A DNA stretch of 64,000 nt from Corythucha ciliata (taxonomy: Eukaryota; Arthropoda; Insecta; Hemiptera; Tingidae): contig CM075943.1 of NCBI GenBank assembly GCA_038030265.1, positions 19,716,001-19,780,000 on the forward strand, written 5' to 3'. The stretch's first letter is position 1; the number at the start of each line of letters is the position of its first letter. This document shows positions 9,990-22,493 of the stretch, piece by piece. The translations under genes and the position numbers were made by a program. The notes beneath the pieces are model-generated. The model made no database searches. It had not been told where the DNA came from and worked only from the letters and a program-made list of their open reading frames with translations.

Positions 9990-12680
9990 TCTACGGACGG
10001 GTGATTTCATGAATAAAGGGGTTGGCCCCGGTCACTTTTACTTATACAAGGGGGTGAGATAGTCAAGGGATAGTTTAAGGGTGGAGGGCGAGAGAGCATT
10101 ATTCAAATTGACGGGGAGGGGTTAGCCCGCAACACCCCGCTCATCCGTTTAAGGAATAAGATAGTTTGAGGGCCTCCCCTCTCGTCCAAACCTTTCAACT
10201 ATTCCGACAATAACCTGGTAGTAACGACGAGGGGAGAGGGGGTAAGGGTGTCCTATTGTCGGATAAGGGACAACGGTCAAACTTATAGGAGTCTCTTCAG
10301 TCTCCTTCGTCCACTGTTTGTAAACTGGGCATAGAGACTTTAAACATCGTGGGAACAATATACAGCATTTTCAAACCGCAATAAATTAGGGAGTATGATG
10401 AATAGACATTGGGAATGATGACGATGAGGTGGCGGAGGAGGAGAGGGGTGTTCCATTGAGAGTGAATAACTGAAAGTTTTAAAAACTATTCAGTGTCCGT
10501 TGAGCATAGCTAGCAACAATGAAGGGGGGGGGGAGGGCTAAATTATATTCGCTTAGCCGAAAAACCTGAGGGATTATGGCTCTGAGAAGTTAGAAGACTC
10601 TCCCCACGAACATAAAAAGATCGCCTTTCCGTTAAACTCATAAATGGTGGTGTTCTTAAGCTGAAAATCTCTTGTCCCCCTCCATCCCACACGATGTTTC
10701 ACTTACATGTACATGCGAAGAGAATAAAGAGGAAGACTCTAAATATGAATTAGGCACGTCTATAGGGAAGGATATAAAACAATGAGAAAGGATGCCAAAA
10801 AAAAAGGGGTGAAACGAGCCCCGAGTATCATCTTCAAGTGGAAAAGAAGCCGCCTCGTATATTCTGAGGGGAAAAGAACGATGTTTTTTATCACGCTCGC
10901 GTGTTTAAACGTTCGACCCCTTCCCTCTGATTATGTAAAGTCAATTAGAGGAGGGCTAATGAGGAAGCGTGTAAGCCACGTTTATTTTTTTACTGACAGG
11001 AGGAGAGAGCACCTTAAAAAAAAGATGGTCCTCGTGATGTGCAAGTCCCTCCGTTTTATTAATGAACGACTTGAAGACTCACAAAGGTGAGTAAGGGGGG
11101 GGGGCATTGTTTCTTTTTTGTCTTTCATTAGCCGCTTAAGAGGTGAAAGAACAAAACAAACGGGGCTTCCCCCAAAAAAGGGGTCCACACCTTGGTTTCC
11201 CCTCTTTCCACTATATATGTGATCTCAGGGACGCACGTGAAAATCACTCTTCTTTAATAATTAACGCGTGCCTTTAGTTTAACAGACCCCTCCCTAAATG
11301 ATTCTTTAGGTGTTCATCAGGGAGGCTTTTAAAGACCCAAGACACTCGTTGAACGCGCGACTGACGCGTTCCTTCTTTTTTTAGGTTCCTCGAGGGGATT
11401 TATTTCTCGTCTCATGCTTAAAAGTTCAAGAAGGATTAATCGCGTTGAACAGCCCTTTCTTTTTTTTCTAAAAAAAAAACCGAAACGCTTTCTTTTTTTG
11501 TCCCGTGTACGGGAGGGGCTAAAATATTTTAAACAAACAAAACAAAAAGGACGCGCTTACTTTCTTATTTCTCCTTTTTTAGGCTCAGCGTGAATGTACA
11601 GCGCTATAGGCTCAATAAACTTGGTCTAAGACGCACACCGTAATTAAATTTCTCTATATCCCTTCCCCATAAGTTTACCCTCTGAAAGTAATGACGAAAG
11701 TAGTTGCTCAGTTGAAGTGTTTGGTTAGGGGGGGGGGGGAGATAAATGTTTCCTTCGGCCCTATCTTATTTTGCAACAATAGCTATTATTTCGTGGACTT
11801 CTGACCTGAAAGCGAGCTCACAACCCCCCCCCCCCCATTACAATAAGACTGGTTTTATTTTAGCGACCCTTAGTTAATGACGCCAATTAAGATTGAAGAT
11901 CACGCTAGAAGCGACAGTAAGTCGTGGTGGAGGGAGACCGTAAATTTGACGGTTCAAGGAAATACTTGAGAAGAAACACAATTTTTCGAGGGAAACCACC
12001 TGTCCGTGTGACCCCCGGCGACTGAATTCTGTTAATAAAGGTGGTGACCTTTTCCCCCTTCTACCACCCTTTCCACTCTTTTTTTTTCAATTTAAATTCT
12101 TTTTTTTCCTGTTCACTACCTCGTCTTCCTTTTTCCTTACTTGTCCGTAGCTACGCATTAATTATCGCACCTGTACATCCTTGGTCCGGGGTATTATGAA
12201 GCACCTCCTCACACTCTCTCCTTCTTTTTCGAGTGGTGTGTAACGGTCTTCACACGCCCTTGCGCCTCATAATACACCGGCCCGAGCCCTTTCAAGGGAG
12301 AAAAGACACATACGAAGAGAAGAAAACAGGGCCTATTTTGGGCCGGACAGGTTCAGAAACTAGAATGTCGTGGGAACTTTACTATCGGGGAAGAGAGAGA
12401 GAGAGATAGACAAAGAAAAAAAATCGCTACGTTAAAAAAGGGTTGAAGACAGTCTTGTTACTGAGTTTTACTAAGTATACTGTGTGTATACTTATACACA
12501 CTTATACAACGGAATTGAACTTTGAGCAACTCATTTTCCGTTTGATCCACAGCTCAGTCCACAGTAGACCGAGCCAGTCAAAACCCAAAACAGTCCCAGA
12601 AACTTTCAGGTTCAGTGTAAAAAAAATTGCCGCGAGCCCTGGAGCTCATCCCAACGACTGAGGGCACTCTCGGGGTAGGC
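9990..12680. other. 2.7 kb without recognisable gene
   Basis: Non-repetitive DNA with frequent stops in all frames. It carries G/C homopolymers at 10524-10533, 11095-11104, 11728-11739 and 11824-11836, and a GA microsatellite near 12391-12405. An imperfect 20-bp inverted repeat lies near 12186-12296. The ORFs present (up to about 100 codons) are lysine- or serine-rich and resemble nothing known. Confidence 0.5.
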
Positions 12681-12699
12681 TGGACTGGATTTAGCTGTG

Positions 12700-13240
12700 C
12701 AGCCACTAGAAACGAAATGCTCCGAAATTAACAACCACAACTTGTTGAAATTTCGCTTAAGTTAAAACCAAAAACTTCCAATATCGTTGAAATTAAAACC
12801 CAAAACAGATCCAGATTTTCGAGAATTAAGACCGAAAGTCGCACTGCTTGGATATTCGACCAGGGAACCTCCAGGAATTTCCTGAACATTCCTCGGGCTC
12901 TGGAACTGTTCGGGCCACATATTCCAGCTTCCGTCACCGCAAAAAAGATTCAAAACTTATTATGTTTGTAAAACTAAGGCCTTGAACCCGCAATTTCGCT
13001 TAAATTTGAGACCCAAAACTGACAATCTCTCTCAAAAGCTCAAATTAGGACCCGAAATTACAAACTTTCAAATCTTTATCTCTAAATAAAGCAATTACAC
13101 GCGGCTATTCGTCACAGGGCATGGGCACAGTCAGTGTCGGCTGGGCCAGGGTCCACGCGCCCGCTAAAATCGAAACTTGCTACTTCGCGAAAATTGAGCA
13201 TAAATATAGAAACTTTCAATTTCGCGGATATTTGCCAAAA
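12700..13240. repeat. Degenerate tandem repeat, family B (~32 bp)
   Basis: Units close to GAAATTTCGCTTAAGTTAAAACCCAAAAC, shown here only in part as GTTGAAATTAAAACCCAAAA. The reverse orientation relates them to GCGAAATTGCAAGTTTTGGG at 14.1-15.2 kb. ORFs crossing this block only translate the repeat. Confidence 0.6.
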
Positions 13241-13343
13241 AAATATCTAAATTTTTTCTGTTTTGTGTACGAATTGGGGCGCTGTTACGCCCGCGTTCCG
13301 CGATCACTCAAAATAAGTCCCCCAAACCAGCAGCGGATGTTTA

Positions 13344-13484
13344 GGCCCGTATGCCAAGTCGTTCCTCGAATTTTCCTCAACCTCCCTCACAAACTGGAAA
13401 CATGTGATGATAACATGTGATTCTACAGGTTGTGCGGAAGGTTGGAGTCGAGGACATTTCGAGGAACGACTTGGCATACGGGCC
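13344..13484. mobile_element. PIF/Harbinger-like MITE, 141 bp
   Basis: A 27-bp perfect terminal inverted repeat begins GGCCCGTATGCCAAGTCGTT. Both sides are flanked by TTA (13341-13343 and 13485-13487), the target duplication typical of PIF/Harbinger. The interior has no ORF. Partial left arms of the same family occur inside both copies of the 22-28 kb duplication (about 24640-24700 and 27568-27628). Confidence 0.85.
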
Positions 13485-13699
13485 TTAGTCCCGAAACTTC
13501 CAATTCCGTACATTAAAAATTCCGCGTGGTGTTCACTAGGCTTTGAGCACTGTCGTTGGGGCTGGCTTGCGCGGCAGCGTATATTTACAATCTCTATACA
13601 TGAGTTCAGAGCCCGTTCTGAGCTCGTATACAAACGGGTTTGTATAGCCAGAAGCCGCGGCCTGTCCAACCTGCTGCGATCCCCCAGCAACCAATAAAA

Positions 13700-14070
13700 T
13701 ACGCTAAAAAATACGTGGTCATGGAGAAAACGTTAATTCACAGTTTATGGAGTCACTTCTGGAGGTTTCAAAGAAAAGAAGTGCTAATCCACGGCTAAAA
13801 ATGAGGAAAAAATGCTAGTTGGCCGCTGAAATTGTGAAAAAGCGCTAATGTCCAGCTGTTCTAGGTTGAGTCCGTAGCAAAAACTAAGGAAACCGCTAAT
13901 TAAACGCCAAAAGTGAAGAAACACAGACTTGCTGGGTAAAATCGTGAAATTCGCTAATTATCTGACAAAATTGAGAAAAAGCGCTGATTCAAAGCTAAAA
14001 TTGATTGAAAACTTTCCAATTTTACTTAAATACGCAGGTAAAATGGATAGAAAAATATAGCCGCAAAATT
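13700..14070 (+). repeat. Degenerate tandem repeat, family A
   Basis: About a dozen diverged 29-bp units (GCTAATCCACGGCTAAAAAT, GCTAATTATCTGACAAAATT). One carries the CTTCTGGAGG variant at about 13757. Confidence 0.65.
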
Positions 14071-14089
14071 ACATCAACTAAATATCTCC

Positions 14090-15245
14090 GAAATTGTAAG
14101 TTCAAGGTCTAAAATAGCCTAAAAATTCTACGTTTATATCGTACCCTCCGCGAAGTGGCATTCTCGGGGCTTTTTTTTTTAAGTCAGGAAATTACAGCAC
14201 TCTGACCTGAAAATCTGTGGAATGACCATTTTCGACTCTTAGTCATCAGTGAAAGTATTAGTTTACGGTATATTTTCACGAAATTGCCACTCAATTTTGG
14301 ATAAATTGCAGGTTTTAGTGCTAAATATTCGTGAAATTGTTTCTTGTAGGCTCAGATCCCAGACTAACCGCGTCAAAGGGCGCCGTAACCTCAACAAATT
14401 TGCAACACTGCAAAATCGGATGTTCCCGCGGGCACAATTTTCGCGAAATTGCAAGTTTTCGGCTCTATATTTCAGCGAAATTCCATAATTCAGGGCCTAA
14501 TTTGTTAAAGGATGCCTATAGCCAGCCAGCGACTGCGCCCACATACCCTAACGAATATAGCCGTGTAATTGCAACATTTATTGATGAATAACAGTTACTG
14601 TGGGTATGCTTAGGTTCTGATTTGAGCATAATTTCGAGTTCCCTGGTTGAATATTGGAGAAGTTGAAGGTTTCGGATCTTCGGGTTGATTTAAGAAAAAT
14701 TGCAAGTTGAGAGTCTTAGTTTAGGCTAAATTGCAAGTTTTGGAGTTTTTTTGTAGTGGCCATGGTGGTTGTTGAGCGTTTGATGGTTGAATTTCCGAGG
14801 CAATGCGTCTTTCGAGTCTAAATTTCTGTGAAAATGAAAATTTTGGGGTTTAATTTCAACGGAATAGGAAGCTTGGGGTCTCAAGTTCATCGAAATTACA
14901 AAAGTTCGGTTCTCAATTTTTGCAAACCGTTGCAAGTTTCGGGCTTAATATCACATAGGAGGTCAAATTTAGCAAAACAGGAGGTTTTGGGTACTAATAT
15001 CAGCAAAATGACAAGATTACCCATTTAATTTATGCGAAATTGCAAGTTTCGGAACCTGTTTTTCCAAGTGACCGCTTCCCTCGCGGTCCAGCCAGTCCCA
15101 ATTTCACCCGAAGCTTGACGAAAAACCGCAAAATTACAATATTCGGAGCTAAATACCCGCTCTTGCCTGAATATCCGTCGAATGGACTTTTTCGGGCCTT
15201 AATTTCAGTAAATTTGCCGGTCTTAAGGTTTTGATTCACTCAGAA
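14090..15245 (+). repeat. Degenerate tandem repeat, family B
   Basis: About 30 diverged units whose best-kept part is GCGAAATTGCAAGTTTCGG, followed by a variable TCTAATTTC-type spacer, at a period near 32-35 bp. A run of T/A occurs at about 14171. No coding sequence. Confidence 0.65.
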
Positions 15246-15249
15246 AATT

Positions 15250-18200
15250 GCCAGTTGCTGGGACCTATTGATTTGTCACGCACAATATGAATGAATGTGT
15301 GTAAAGGGGAGATATATTCCCCCCGCTTCCCATCATTATCAGAAATCCCGTTAAGTGTAATTACGCCCTCGTGAGAATGGGGAGGGGGAGAGGAAATTGA
15401 TGGTTTCCTCCTCATAAGAACCGAATCGTCAATTTCTTGGGGAAGATTTCGGGCCTTCTGATTTACTCACTCCTTACATCATCCGTGTAGTCGAGTTTCT
15501 GTCTGTTATACACACCAGAATTTTCGTTATCGCAGGAAATTTCGTGAATGTGTGTGTGTGTGGGGTGGGGGAGGGGGGTAAGACGGCATAGACGACCGCA
15601 TCACTTTCGTCCAAGCTTAATAACGCCCGTTCCTTGCGCCACACCTTTGCGAAAGTTATCATTTTCACGCCTTTCCCGCAGCAATATTTTTCCTTCCACT
15701 CAATACCTTGCTAAACTTGGAAAGTGCGGCACATCGCCAGGCCTGAGGGCGAGGAACCAGATAGAAGAAGAAAAAAAAGTGTGCGATATAATACCAGGAA
15801 CGGCTGAATGAATTCTTATTGGCTGTCAGACTGCCGTTGAGACGATATAGACGTTATACGGAAAATTGAGTGTTGCTCGCAGTCCCACGGGACTGAGGGG
15901 TGGCGTTTGAAGAAAAGGGAGAGCTGGTGTACTTCTTCTTTTTCCCTATACCTTTCACCCTTATCGTTATCCTGTCGTAACTTTTACCGTGAAAGTGATG
16001 GTTCTGATGGCACGGATGGGTGGGGGGGAGTGAGGGCAATTGCGAGTAAAGTATATTAGAAGAAAATGGTTATTTAAACCAGGGAAATATTATCGCCGAG
16101 CAGAGGCACTAATAGGGGGAAAGTGGGAGGGTGCTGAGATTATGGAAAAGTATATAGACAACCTTCTGTGATTTTTTTTTCTTTTCTCGGCGAGTTGGCA
16201 TCGTTAGCGCAGCCCGCCACCCCATCATCCAGGGGAGTGGTTAATTTATTTAAGAAAGAAACGTAAGATTTCTCTTCAGGCACCATTAACCCCGTAACTG
16301 TTTTCCATAAAGGTTTTTTCACTATTTTCTTCTCGAAAAGTTTCGTTACATAGAGAAAAGTCCTCAGTAAACATTAATTGTTAGCGTAATTATTTGTTTT
16401 GGTTTAAAAAGGTAACAAAAAGGGTTTGCCACTATATATCAGCCCTTTTTATAGAAGAAGGAAATCGAATTCGTTCGGATTAAAAAAATAAAAAGGGCGC
16501 AGAGATTTATATTTTAAAATATTCACTGGTCTGGAGTGTCAATTGAAAACCAAGAAAGGGATATGGTTTTATGGATTTATCAATGAGCGGTTCCATTGCG
16601 GAAAGCGTGAAGCGAGTAGAGTGGGCTGAATTGGTGGTGAAGAGTAATGGGTGGTGGGGAGGGGGGGTAAGGGCTCTGTAGTTAATGAAGAGACGTGAAA
16701 AGGGTGGTTGGGTGGGGGTGTATAGGGAGAAGGGCAGAAAGTCCCTTAGGGCAATGACGAATGTTCATACATATTGCATGTTGGGCAGATGTTATATACC
16801 CACCCCCATAACCCCGTCGATCCCCCTAATCTGCATCCAGCCCGGACAATTAGACTTGTCGTCAATCTTAATCATCCTTCGAGAACTTATTACGATTTAA
16901 ATTGATGTCCTTATTACGTATATGAGGGTCGAGAAACCAACCGCAGGCGGTGGTTTGAAGTTTTAGGCCCTCATCTTTCGGGTGTATGCCCTTAATCAAT
17001 TATTATTCGTCCAACCGCAGGTTCTAATTTCTTTCTGCTCAAAATCTAAATATTTAATTGAATTAAAAATAACGAGATTATTGATTTTTTTTTCTTCGAC
17101 GCAGGCTACCGGTGTTCCGAAGGGTTCAAACCTTCCTCGGGAGCTCTCCACCACAGTATTTATGTTCTGCAAAGGGTCACTCAGTAAATTTCCTTCTTAT
17201 AAGCCCCTCCGATTGACTGTTTTGAACGCAACGTTGACCTGTTTTCTGTCACATTCGGCTTATTTATGGTTCCCAGCTCCGCTCCCCTGCGCTTATCGTT
17301 TGAGGGTTCTTTGAAAATCTACTCTTTAATCCCTCTTTTTAAGTTTTTGCCCCTCAAAACACTAAATCAGTCTCTCTGCTTTCCAAATTTTACGACATTC
17401 TCTTCCACTAAAAACAAAACAAAAAATGGATCAACAAAAAATTAAAAATATCTCTTCTTGGCTTTCCAAACTCATTCATCCCCGTCTTTGCTTTGCTATC
17501 CAAAAAATAGGTGCACGTTCCTTCCCCTTCTTCGTTTAACAACAACGGGGAAAAATAAACCGAAGGCAATAGAAATATGAATGGAAGATTGTGTGTGTAT
17601 GGGGGGGGGGAGGAAGTAGGAAGACAAAAAATTAAATAATAAGAATGAAAGAGCACGTCAGTCAAGCAAGGTGACAAGTCAAAAGCACCAAAAACAACCC
17701 TCTGACCTAAAAGATCCATCTGTCTCCAGTAAACCACCCCTCCCCCTTTCCCACCAAAACCCACCTCGCAACCACAATACTCCCTCACTCCTTAAACAAT
17801 TCTCCTCTTTTTTTTTCCTGACGACCATAATAATTATAACCCTGATTACATCTGGTTTCTCTTCCCCACCGCAAATAGATAATTCTCCTCTCTGGCACTT
17901 CATAATTAGAGTTACTAATTCAACTAACTCTCCCCCCCCCCAACCACCACCACCGACTTCTACATCCCTTCGTCTTATTTATTGCTTTCTGTATCTCGAC
18001 TTCTTCTCAAACAAGAGGAATGGACGGTGGTGGCAGTGCAGGGGTGGGGGGTTGCTTAATTTCTTAAAACAAAAACCAAGACGTGGAAAGAGCCAAGAAA
18101 GAGATGAAGTTAACGAGTGAGGGATGAAAAAAAGAAAAACTTCCGTTTCACCGATTGTGATGAAAACTCATCAGGATTCTCAATCTTTAAAAAAAAAAGC

Positions 18201-18440
18201 CAGTTGGTGGTGAGGTGAAGGGAGGGGTTTAAGAATTAATTGACAAAAAAAAACTTTATTTACGCGTCTCTCATTATGCTTCTCTCGGTAGTATACCTCA
18301 GAGGGCATCACCGTCACGATTAAATTAATATCTTGTTGTGTTGTGGAAAGGATCGAGAGGGGAATAAATGACTGAGTTTCATGAAAATGAAGAGAAAACC
18401 CCTCGTCTTGTTGAAAGAGTGCATGGATGAAATTTCGTGG
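15250..18440. other. 3.2 kb without recognisable gene
   Basis: Single-copy-looking DNA that is pyrimidine/purine asymmetric, with (GT)n at about 15546-15559, a G10 tract at 17601-17610 and a C10 tract at 17932-17941. Open frames on both strands at 17.4-18.1 kb (up to 149 codons) owe their length to homopolymer and T/C-rich composition. They match no family known to me. Confidence 0.5.
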
Positions 18441-20230
18441 ATTCAGCGCCCGAAAAGCGCAAAATTTTAGGGGTTACAGCAGGTTTCACTCTCTAAAGAA
18501 ACACAATTTGGTGAGTCTGGCTCTTTTCTGGATGAAATCTTACTGATTTGGTGCAAAATTATTCATTTGAATGAGCCATGCCCCACAAAATTAATTTCTG
18601 TACTGGTCGAGAGAGTGAAATTTTGTCTTTGATGCAGTGAAACCTGCAAAATAAGTTCGTTTTGGGTGAGCCAGCTCCACGAAATTGGGTTTGGACCAGC
18701 AAACACTACAAAATTTCATTTTTGAATAATCCAGACTCTTCTATTAGGCTTTTGAATGGTTGAATGGGACAACCCTGCAAAATTTTGTCTTTCAAAGGAG
18801 CCAGACCGGCAAAATTGCTCTTTAAAATGAGCCCATACCCTGGAACTTTTGATTTTGAGAGCGTGATCTGAGAAGTTGGCTTCTTAGGGAGCCAACGCCA
18901 CAAAATTTAACAAAAGAGCGCGAAAGTTTTGCTTTTGAGGCGGCGAAACCAGGTGTGGGCCTTCTTCCCGGCCCGGCTTGATGCCTTGAAAGACACATAA
19001 CCGGATTAAGACGGACATGTCCCGGAGGCAACGAAACCAATGAAATACGTTTCTGCTGTGCCAGATTCGTAAAATACGGGTCAATTCCAAGGAGACAAAG
19101 GCCGAATTTGTTATTGAATAAACCTGAACCACAACATTGGATTCTGCAGGGGCCAAAAACCACAACACAAAATTTTATTTTTGAATAAGCCAGACCCGTC
19201 CATTTAGCTTTTAAAGTGAGCCAAAACCTCTTAAACTGGTTATTTGGGTGAGCCAATCACGTCTAAATCTTGTTTAAACTCCACAAAATTGTGTTTTTGA
19301 AAGCAGTCAGACCGGCAAAATTGCTCTTTAAAATGAGCCCACAACCCGATGGGACTTTTGATTTTGTGCGAGAGTGATTTGTAAAATTGACTTTTTAGAT
19401 AGCCAAAACCGCAAAGTTTAACAAAAGAGCCTGATATTATGTTTTAGAAGCAATGAAACTAATGATATTCGTTTTTGGCGGTCCAAATTTGTGGCTTGAG
19501 TTATAAGGTTTAGGAAAGAGCCAATTTGGCAGAATTGTTCTTTTCCAAGGAGACAAAGGCGAAATTCGTTATCGAATAAGCCAAAATCGCAAACTTGGGT
19601 TCTGTATGTGCGAAATCTGTGAAATTTGGACTTGGAAAGAGCTCAAACTGCTCAGGATTTAGGGTTTGAAAAAGCTAATTCCACGGTGTGTCCCCACCCC
19701 ACTTAATGTGGGTTTATTCATCACCGGATATCTAATGGAATAATAATTTCTCGAATAATCTTACATAAGTGTTTGCAAAATGGCCCGTATCAACCAGACT
19801 TATCTCAGCTTTATCTGAGGAATAAGTGCATTGATAAACGCATCCACAGTCAACCCAACGATATTGCTTTTTTGAATGAACCGTGCCCCACAAAATTGCT
19901 TGTTTAATGGGTCAAAAGCGCGAAATTGTGTCCTTGATCGAGCGAAACCTGCGAATTTTTTTCTTTCTTGGGTGAGCCAGCCCCACGAAATTGCTTTTTG
20001 AATGGGTCAACAGCGCAAAATTTGATTTTTTCTCGAGCCAAATTAGTAGCGCGAAATTACGATTTTGTGGCAGTGAACGGCGCGAAATTTCTTTTATGGG
20101 GTGAACCTGTCCTTGTGAAATTGGTTTTAATTGAGCCGCGACTCCACGAAATTGCTTTTTGAATACAGTAAAACTCCTGAAACTGCTCGTTTGGATGAGT
20201 GCACACCAATTTCTGCGTTTCAGTACAAGT
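18440..20230 (+). repeat. Degenerate tandem repeat, family C (~34 bp)
   Basis: About 50 diverged units read TTTGAATGAGCCAGACCCAC followed by GAAATTG and a T-run. Minus-strand ORFs of 65-144 codons here translate the repeat and are not genes. Between about 19670 and 19860 the array is interrupted by non-repeat DNA containing a CTTATCTCAG/CTGAGGAATAAG hairpin. Confidence 0.7.
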
Positions 20231-22493
20231 CGTTTAAGAAAATCGGACCGGACCGAATGCGGTGCGGGCCAAAGACCGGATCAGTTCCCCCCTAGTCGGT
20301 GATGATGGGGGTCGGGGGATCTTTCCCTCTCTCTGAAATTTCTTGGTTATGGTCCGCCTATTCACGTTTTGGACAATTTTGAAGGCTCTTAAACGTTACA
20401 CTGCATTTTGAACGCTCAATGGCCATTTAGACCCTGGCGATAACGATGGGGACTCGTTCACGCCCAGAGAAACTCTTATGCAATGGTACGTTCCCACCCA
20501 AAAAGAAAAAAAAAAATTGGTTTGAAACGAATCCCATCCAAAAATGTCAGTGGTGCCCCCATGCCAGGGTCCCCCCCCCCCAGGCCCATTTGTGGATAAA
20601 CCTATTTTGGGCAATTCTCCTTGGAACTTGCTATGTTAAGGCAATTAGGCTACTCAAAAAGAGCTATAGAGCAAGGAAATGACCGTTTTCCTCCAGAAAA
20701 TGACAACTTGGCGTGTAAACTGCAGTGAATTCGTTTCTCGAAATCTGAATTTCCACAATTCACCCCTGGAATCTGGATTTTTGATATAAAAACTAGTACT
20801 TAAACAAAAAACCACACTACACCCCAACACAGCCAGTTTTTGAAGTTTTGGTTCTCTCAGGCTGTCCAGTCAGTTTCTGGCGCGGCTGAGGGAGTAAATT
20901 TTACCGTTTTGAGTCCGTTTTATGAGTTTCTGAAGGAGCATGTCCGTTTGATGTGGTAGACTCTAAAATTGCCGTTTTGGTGGCTAGGGGGGAACCCAGG
21001 AAGTATCCTAGTGATTTTTAGGACTGGTGATCAGTCAAATCTGGATTCTTGGGATACGAAAAAGTGGTAATTTTGTAACTTAAACGGGCTTTGACACCTT
21101 GAAATCAGAGCTATGGACTGTACGTTCCCATCAGGCAAAACACTGTTCGTTGTTCCGCTCGGAGGACAATTCTCCCGCCATCAATGGCTGCCAGATCTTC
21201 TTTGACAATGTTCGAAACGGTCCGGCTTCGTTGCCTTGTGATCTGAGTCCATGCATTGAGTTTTGTTACCCGCTCTAAAATTCGACAATTCGGACAAAAA
21301 AACAGTCCTGATTGCCAGTTATCAAACCGCCGAAGTTTTGATGAGAAAATTCCCGCAGTTTCCTCAGGGATTTCACCCCCTCGCGTCAAACTCCCGACCG
21401 GAGACGAACGTTTAAAGGCGTGAATTCTTATACAAACAAGTGCGCATGGCCCACGTGCTACAGTGGAAGGGGAGGGGGATTATGAGCACTTAATGTTCAG
21501 TACTTTAATCGTGATTAAAGAGCTTTTTTAGCTGTGTGGCCCTCCCATAAAAGTTCTATTTTCAAGCTTTTGAGTTCTCGAGGGCTTCACAGTATGGCGT
21601 CTATATAGGTGTACATAAATGTATTTATAACGCTTGTGTAAACCATTTGAATGTTATTTTTTGTGTGTGGAAAGTGGGATATCTATTTGGTTTTAGTTTT
21701 TCATGATGAATTTATATAATGTAACCAGCAGGCATTAAGGATTCAATCAACTTTGTTTTAACTGGATCTCCGACAAATGAAAACGTGTATCCTTTTTCCA
21801 AAGAGCGCAGTACCACCCTCACTCCTCTGCCCACCCAATGAAATGGAAACTCTTGGGATTGGCAGGCAGAAAGCCTCTCTTCTTCAACTTCCACTTCGAA
21901 CTCTTCGTATACCTACGTCTTTTGTATTTAGTGCACACCACTGTATACAATGAGCAGCCCGAGGTTAAAAAGGAGCTCGCAAATCCACACCGCATCACGC
22001 CTTTTAAGTTTCGATTTCCACCCTGTGTGTAGGAAAGGCGAGGGCGTTGGCGGCGGGGTAATGGAATTTTCTCTTCGCGGAAGCTTTTCATCAACCCGTT
22101 CGAGAGGATGGAAACCTTTCGAATGTTTGCTCGCACTTGAGCCCTCCTCCTCCCTCATGTTCGTCCCACCTTGAAAACGTTTAAATTATTCTCAAATTCA
22201 AGCCGGCGAGAGATTGTCTATTGTAAACTGTCAAGATGAAAATAACAGTTAGTAGGGATGTGACTGAGTGGTGGTGAGGGGGGTCAATTGAAAGTTCATC
22301 GTTGAGTTCCTCCCCTATATGTGCTTAAAAAACAAAAATAGTAGGTATACAGAAAAAACACCCTCCACAAAAAAGAAATAAACAGAATTGTGAACACATA
22401 CGTTCATAAAAAAGGAAAGAAAAATCTGTCCTTTGAGGTTTCGTTTAATTTTAGTCGCTATTTTTTTGGTTTTTCTTTCCCTTTCTGAGGTTT
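20231..22493. other. 2.3 kb without recognisable gene
   Basis: Mixed DNA. A C11 tract occurs at 20571-20581 and an A-rich tract near 20505. The rest has no repeat structure that stands out and no ORF with recognisable domains; the longest frame, at 21.8-22.1 kb, is 105 codons. Weak family-like words (GCTGTCCAGTCAG, AAAATTGCCG) occur near 20.8-21.0 kb. Confidence 0.45.

Noticed and set aside
17671..18120. 149-codon Pro/Ser-rich frame
   Set aside because: It follows the C- and T-rich composition around a C10 tract, and an opposing frame of similar length exists on the other strand.
18822..19256. 144-codon minus-strand frame and its neighbours
   Set aside because: They translate the degenerate family C repeat, and the protein repeats follow the DNA period.
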